Source: Pseudomonas maioricensis (GTDB lineage: Bacteria; Pseudomonadota; Gammaproteobacteria; Pseudomonadales; Pseudomonadaceae). Taken from it: DNA of 36,015 bases. This document shows positions 32,320 through 36,015 of this stretch, piece after piece. Position 1 is the first letter of the stretch, and each line of letters begins with the position of its first letter. The position numbers and the translations under genes are program-made. The notes beneath the pieces are model-generated. The model saw nothing but the letters and a program-made list of their open reading frames with translations. It was not told the DNA's origin and made no database searches. Location of the stretch: contig NZ_LOHG01000018.1 of NCBI RefSeq assembly GCF_022790535.1, positions 1 to 36,015 of the forward strand. Reading direction: 5' to 3'.

Positions 32320-34014
32320 ATGATAATAGCCAGCTTGCGCAGCCACCTGACACTCTGGTTCGCCGGACTGTCGCTGCTCGCCTTACTGAGCGTGGGTTTC
32401 TATGTCGGCCACATCGCCACCGAACAAATCAAGCAAGCCAGCGGCAGCTCCCTGCTCAGCACTGCGAAGTCAGCCGCGACGATGCTGGGCACTCAGTTGC
32501 GCGAGCGTCAGCTGGAAATATTCCTGCTCAGCCGCGAACCGCATCTGGTGCGCGGCAATCTGGATGACCCGGACATCTTGCCGTCGATGGAGCTGCGCAC
32601 CCAGTCTCATTCCGAGTACGCCTGGATGGGCGTTGCCGATACCAGCGGTAAAGTCCGGCAAGGCGTGAAAGGCTTGCTGCTCAATCAGTCAGTGCTAGAG
32701 CGCCCCTGGTTCAAGGCCGGCCTGCAAGGCCCGTATACCGGCGACCCTCATGAAGCCGTCTTGCTGGCCAAGCTGTTGCCCGCCGACGCCAGTGGTGAAT
32801 TGCTGCGCTTCATCGATTTTGCTGCGCCGATACGCACCGCTGACGGTACGGTGGTCGGAGTCCTTAGCGCGCATGTGCACTGGAACTGGATGACCCGGAT
32901 CGTCGAATCGGCCATTTTGCGCGAAGGGGTCACCGCTGACCTTGAAGTGCTCATCGTCAATGGCGACGGGGCGGTGCTCTACCCTCAACAACTGACCGGA
33001 CAGAAACGTCCCGAGCTGCTCGCTACACAACAACCTTCAGCTCCGGGAAAAGCCGCTGGCGCGCCGGAATGGTCCGAAGACGCTGACTACCTCTCCAGCG
33101 TCTTGAAGGTCCCTACTCCACCCTCCGCCAACCTGGCGTGGTACATCGTGGTTCGCCAGCCTCTGGATACAGCGCTGCAGCCTGCGCGGATCCTACTCTA
33201 CAAACTGCTGATACTCGGTGTTCTGGCCGCGCTGGCCTTTGGCGTGGTGGCCTACTATCTGGCCCAGCACATGAGTCGCCCTATCGAGCAACTGGCACGC
33301 GCAGCCAAACGGATACAGGCCAAACAGCCCGGTGCTGAATTTCCTCAGGAGCATTCAGTACGGGAAATTGCCCAGCTGGGCCAGTCCATCCAGAGCATGA
33401 CCGAATCGCTTCTGGACAAGGAACGCGAGCTGCAAGACACCAATGCCTCGCTTGAGGCCACCGTCAAGCAACGCACCGCAGCACTTACCCAGGCCAACGC
33501 CGACCTGCTGAAAATGGCGACCCACGACGCGCTGACCGGGGTTTACAACCGAAGGCGTTTTGACGAAAAGCTGCTTGAGTGCAGCCAACTGTTCGAGCGT
33601 ACAAAACGGCCTTTTGCCTTGCTGTTCATTGACGCCGACCACTTCAAACATGTCAACGACACCTACGGCCATGCCACCGGTGATGACGTGCTGCACCAAT
33701 TGGCACAGCTGATTGAGGAAAACACACGCGCCACTGATTTCGTGGCCCGTTATGGCGGAGAAGAGTTCGCCGTTCTATTGCCTGAAGCGGACGGCGAAGA
33801 AAGCCCGGAAGTCGTCGCTGAAAGAATTCGCAAGGCCGTCGCCGAGTCGACTTTTGACCTCGTTGGGCAAGTCACCGTCAGCATTGGTATCGGCGTGGCT
33901 GATGCCGCGGATGCCAATACCACCGCGCTCATCAAGCGGGCCGATCAGCAGCTTTATCAGGCGAAGGCATCAGGCCGAAACAGAGTGGCTAGCAAGGCTA
34001 TCGTCGACACATAA
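32320..34014 (+). CDS. Membrane diguanylate cyclase (dCache-HAMP-GGDEF)
   Basis: A 564-residue signalling enzyme that makes c-di-GMP from GTP. Membrane helices at about 11-30 and 285-307 enclose a periplasmic sensor of the dCache type (EYAWMGVADTSGKVRQGVKG, then a second half with LEVLIVNGDGAVLYP). A HAMP segment (about 308-362, ARPIEQLARAAKRIQAK-like) and a coiled coil lead to the GGDEF domain (about 405-564). The active site is GGEEF (479-483) and the RATD inhibitory I-site lies at 470-473, so activity should be product-limited. The ATG at 32320 is preferred to a GTG 27 bases earlier; neither has a strong ribosome site. Its product could activate the MshEN-bearing NfrB-like enzyme, though no direct link is shown. 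Confidence 0.9.
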   Translation: MIIASLRSHLTLWFAGLSLLALLSVGFYVGHIATEQIKQASGSSLLSTAKSAATMLGTQLRERQLEIFLLSREPHLVRGNLDDPDILPSMELRTQSHSEYAWMGVADTSGKVRQGVKGLLLNQSVLERPWFKAGLQGPYTGDPHEAVLLAKLLPADASGELLRFIDFAAPIRTADGTVVGVLSAHVHWNWMTRIVESAILREGVTADLEVLIVNGDGAVLYPQQLTGQKRPELLATQQPSAPGKAAGAPEWSEDADYLSSVLKVPTPPSANLAWYIVVRQPLDTALQPARILLYKLLILGVLAALAFGVVAYYLAQHMSRPIEQLARAAKRIQAKQPGAEFPQEHSVREIAQLGQSIQSMTESLLDKERELQDTNASLEATVKQRTAALTQANADLLKMATHDALTGVYNRRRFDEKLLECSQLFERTKRPFALLFIDADHFKHVNDTYGHATGDDVLHQLAQLIEENTRATDFVARYGGEEFAVLLPEADGEESPEVVAERIRKAVAESTFDLVGQVTVSIGIGVADAADANTTALIKRADQQLYQAKASGRNRVASKAIVDT

Positions 34015-34121
34015 GAATCGCGCAACGATCGCGCCGCGCCAGGTCACGTTAAAGCTTTGCCCCCTGCGGTCGACGACTACCTATTAAAGAATAATTTATA
34101 AACTTGCAGAGGAGCAGCGGG

Positions 34122-35918
34122 ATGCGGATGTTCAAGGCCTTGTATGAGTCTATCGAAATGCAATTTTTCGATTCGCTGACCAAAAAGCTCTCAAGCCTTT
34201 TTCTGCTGGTCGCCGTCAGCGGGCTGTTGTACTGGATAGCCCTGAGCATTCGCGCCGACATTGTTCAGCAACTGCGCGGCGCACAACTGGATGCCGCCGT
34301 GCTGAGCCAGATTGAGGGCAGCCTGAACGGCCTGAGCAATGCGATTCTGTTCAGTACGCTGTTCACCCTGTTCATGGTCAGCTTCATGGTCTGGTATTTC
34401 CGCCACCTGATCGTGCGCCCGGTGACGCACATGACCAATGCCCTTGCAGAGATCGCCAATGGTGAAGGTGACCTGTCCAGAGATCTGCCGCTGCTGACCC
34501 ACGACGAGATACGCGTGCTGGCCAGCACCTGCAACCGCTTTCTGGGTAAACAACGGGAGATCATCAGCAACGTGCAGGCACTGACCGTGCACATCGCCGT
34601 AGAGTCGGCTCGCTCGCTGAAAAACATCAGTGATTCCAGCGACAGCGCAACCCATCAGGCACGTTTCGCCAAGGAAGTGATGGATCAAAGCAACATGGCG
34701 GTAGGCAATATCCAGGAGGTTTCCCAGCAAACCCAGGGCATTTCCAGCACCACCGCGCAAAACCTGAGCATGGCCCGCGACTCCTACGCCGAGCTGCTGG
34801 AGGTCACCGGCAATATCAGCGAGATTTCCAGCAGCCTTAACGAATTCGGCACACTGGTCTCTGCACTCAATCAGCGCTCGTCGAGCATCAAGTCCATCGT
34901 GGGTCTGATCCAGCAGATTTCCTCGCAAACCAACCTGCTCGCGCTCAATGCGGCCATCGAAGCGGCCCGTGCCGGAGAAAGCGGTCGAGGCTTTGCGGTC
35001 GTCGCCGATGAGGTTCGAACGCTGGCGCAGAACGTCAGCAAAGCCACCGACGATATTTCGCAGAACATTGACGCAATGCTCAGAGAAGTCAGTTCCACTC
35101 ATGAGCAGACCACCCAGATCAGCCACAGCGCACGGGAAACGCAAAAGGTCGTTGAGCGAGCGTCCGGGCATTTCGAGACGATGATCGGCGACTTCGAGTC
35201 CACTAACGGCAAGCTTGCCGACATCGCCGAACATATCCTGCAGTTCGCGGAAAGCAACAACGGCATTAATGACCGTGTGACGCAGATCTACGCCGACAGC
35301 CAGTCTATCGATCAACGCATGCAACACTCCGCCACGGCGACCCGGGACCTGTCAGGGGTCGCGGAGCGAGTGCAAACCATGCTCGGCAAGTTTGTGCTGG
35401 GGCATGGCGCCCTGGATGCGGCGATTACCCGCGCCAGCCAGTGCCGTGATCTGCTGCAGGAGCGCCTTGCGGAGCTGCACCGTGGCGGGCTGAATCTGTT
35501 TGATCAGAATTACAAGTTGATCCCCGGCACCGACCCCAAGCAGTACATGACGAGCTATACGGAGCGCTTCGCTCAGGCCTGCCAGGAGGAATGCGACAAG
35601 CTGACCAAGGGCACAAAGGGCGGCAAGGTTTCGTTCATTGTCGACACCAAGGGTTACTGCCCGGTGAACAACAGTTGGGTATCGAAGCAGCCTACGGGCG
35701 ATCGCGCCATTGACTTGCCTGTGTGCCGCAACAAGCGGATGTTCGCTGACCCTATAGGCCTGCGTGCAGCGGGCAACACCCAACGCTTCCTGCTACAGAC
35801 GTACCTGCGCGATACCGGGGAGATCATGACCGAGATCGATGTTCCGTTCTTCTTTGACGGACGTCATTGGGGCAACTTGCGGATGGGGTTTGATGCGGCG
35901 GTGTTGCTGGCGGAGTAA
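34122..35918 (+). CDS. Methyl-accepting chemotaxis protein with C-terminal sensor-like domain
   Basis: A 598-residue chemoreceptor. I chose the ATG at 34122 because AGAGGAGC sits just upstream; an in-frame TTG lies 18 bases earlier. Membrane helices at about 24-43 and 72-94 flank only a ~30-residue periplasmic loop, too small for a usual ligand domain. HAMP (about 95-147) and a full signalling hairpin follow, with the conserved tip QISSQTNLLALNAAIEAARA and GRGFAVVADEVRTLA. After about residue 450 comes an extra cytoplasmic domain (LNLFDQNYKLIPGTDPKQYM, FIVDTKGYCPVNNSW, VCRNKRMFADPIGLRAA, FLLQTYLRDTGEIMTEIDVP and GRHWGNLRMGFD) resembling the Cache-like tail of some receptors, with four or more cysteines. 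It may sense an intracellular or redox cue. Confidence 0.85.
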   Translation: MRMFKALYESIEMQFFDSLTKKLSSLFLLVAVSGLLYWIALSIRADIVQQLRGAQLDAAVLSQIEGSLNGLSNAILFSTLFTLFMVSFMVWYFRHLIVRPVTHMTNALAEIANGEGDLSRDLPLLTHDEIRVLASTCNRFLGKQREIISNVQALTVHIAVESARSLKNISDSSDSATHQARFAKEVMDQSNMAVGNIQEVSQQTQGISSTTAQNLSMARDSYAELLEVTGNISEISSSLNEFGTLVSALNQRSSSIKSIVGLIQQISSQTNLLALNAAIEAARAGESGRGFAVVADEVRTLAQNVSKATDDISQNIDAMLREVSSTHEQTTQISHSARETQKVVERASGHFETMIGDFESTNGKLADIAEHILQFAESNNGINDRVTQIYADSQSIDQRMQHSATATRDLSGVAERVQTMLGKFVLGHGALDAAITRASQCRDLLQERLAELHRGGLNLFDQNYKLIPGTDPKQYMTSYTERFAQACQEECDKLTKGTKGGKVSFIVDTKGYCPVNNSWVSKQPTGDRAIDLPVCRNKRMFADPIGLRAAGNTQRFLLQTYLRDTGEIMTEIDVPFFFDGRHWGNLRMGFDAAVLLAE

Positions 35919-35970
35919 TTGAGGGGATGCTGGCTCAATCCATATTGTCTGCAAGCTTGATCTTGATCTT

Positions 35971-35998
35971 GTAGGAGCTGCCGGAGGCTGCGATCGCG
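35971..35998. repeat. REP element downstream of the chemoreceptor gene
   Basis: GTAGGAGCTGCCGGAGGCTG followed by CGATCGCG, a typical Pseudomonas REP unit with an imperfect CTGCCGGAGGCTGC palindrome. The window ends shortly after. Confidence 0.75.
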
Positions 35999-36015
35999 AT
36001 GTATCAGGTGAAATG

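Overview
The window looks like a Pseudomonas chromosome segment, probably P. syringae or P. fluorescens group. Supporting signs are GC-rich core genes with Pseudomonas-type products (OprD porin, alginate-export barrel, AlgF/AlgJ-like proteins) and many copies of the GTAGGAGC-type REP/REPIN palindromes typical of the genus. No tRNA, rRNA, CRISPR array or phage was seen.

Layout. (1) 1-3.2 kb: a secreted two-domain VOC/glyoxalase-like protein, an alginate-export-family outer membrane barrel, and a small DUF3077-like protein with a hairpin-bearing leader. (2) 3.4-9.1 kb, AT-rich: a graveyard of contact-dependent inhibition (CDI) toxin/immunity cassettes, all on the minus strand. Toxin genes survive mostly as starts or tails, while immunity genes are mostly open. 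The breakpoints carry about ten short elements with GGGGTCAGACCAC-type inverted termini, and one set of termini brackets the C-terminal remnant of a Y1 (IS200/RAYT-like) transposase. Four cassette starts carry a (V/F)G(A/P)K(A/G) motif directly after, or one codon after, a stop codon. (3) 9.1-15.1 kb, minus strand: the parent two-partner system, a cdiA-like exoprotein gene cut short by one of these elements and a cdiB-like transporter gene that has lost its signal-peptide region next to a 163-bp tandem REPIN duplication. (4) 16.1-26.8 kb, plus strand: a seven-gene exopolysaccharide operon: UDP-GlcNAc 2-epimerase (WecB), BcsB-like protein, NfrB-like glycosyltransferase with two MshEN c-di-GMP-binding modules, NfrA-like TPR/barrel protein, AlgF-like protein, AlgJ/AlgX-like SGNH acetyltransferase and a YbcH/DUF4434-like protein. 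(5) 27.0-31.3 kb, minus strand: OprD-family porin plus a complete DctPQM TRAP transporter. (6) 31.8-36.0 kb, plus strand: Nudix hydrolase, membrane diguanylate cyclase, and a chemoreceptor with an unusual C-terminal cytoplasmic sensor domain.

Two systems stand out. The EPS operon resembles the E. coli NfrAB/YbcH N4-glycan-receptor pathway, which makes a c-di-GMP-controlled N-acetylmannosamine polymer. Here it carries its own UDP-ManNAc supply, a BcsB-like partner and two alginate-type O-acetylation proteins, which suggests an O-acetylated ManNAc-type exopolysaccharide not obviously equivalent to Psl, Pel, PNAG, cellulose or alginate. The CDI island looks like an immunity archive: delivery and toxin genes broken, immunity genes mostly kept, and an IS200-like repeat family at nearly every breakpoint. 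Assignments rest on reading the sequence and on recalled family features; no database search was possible.
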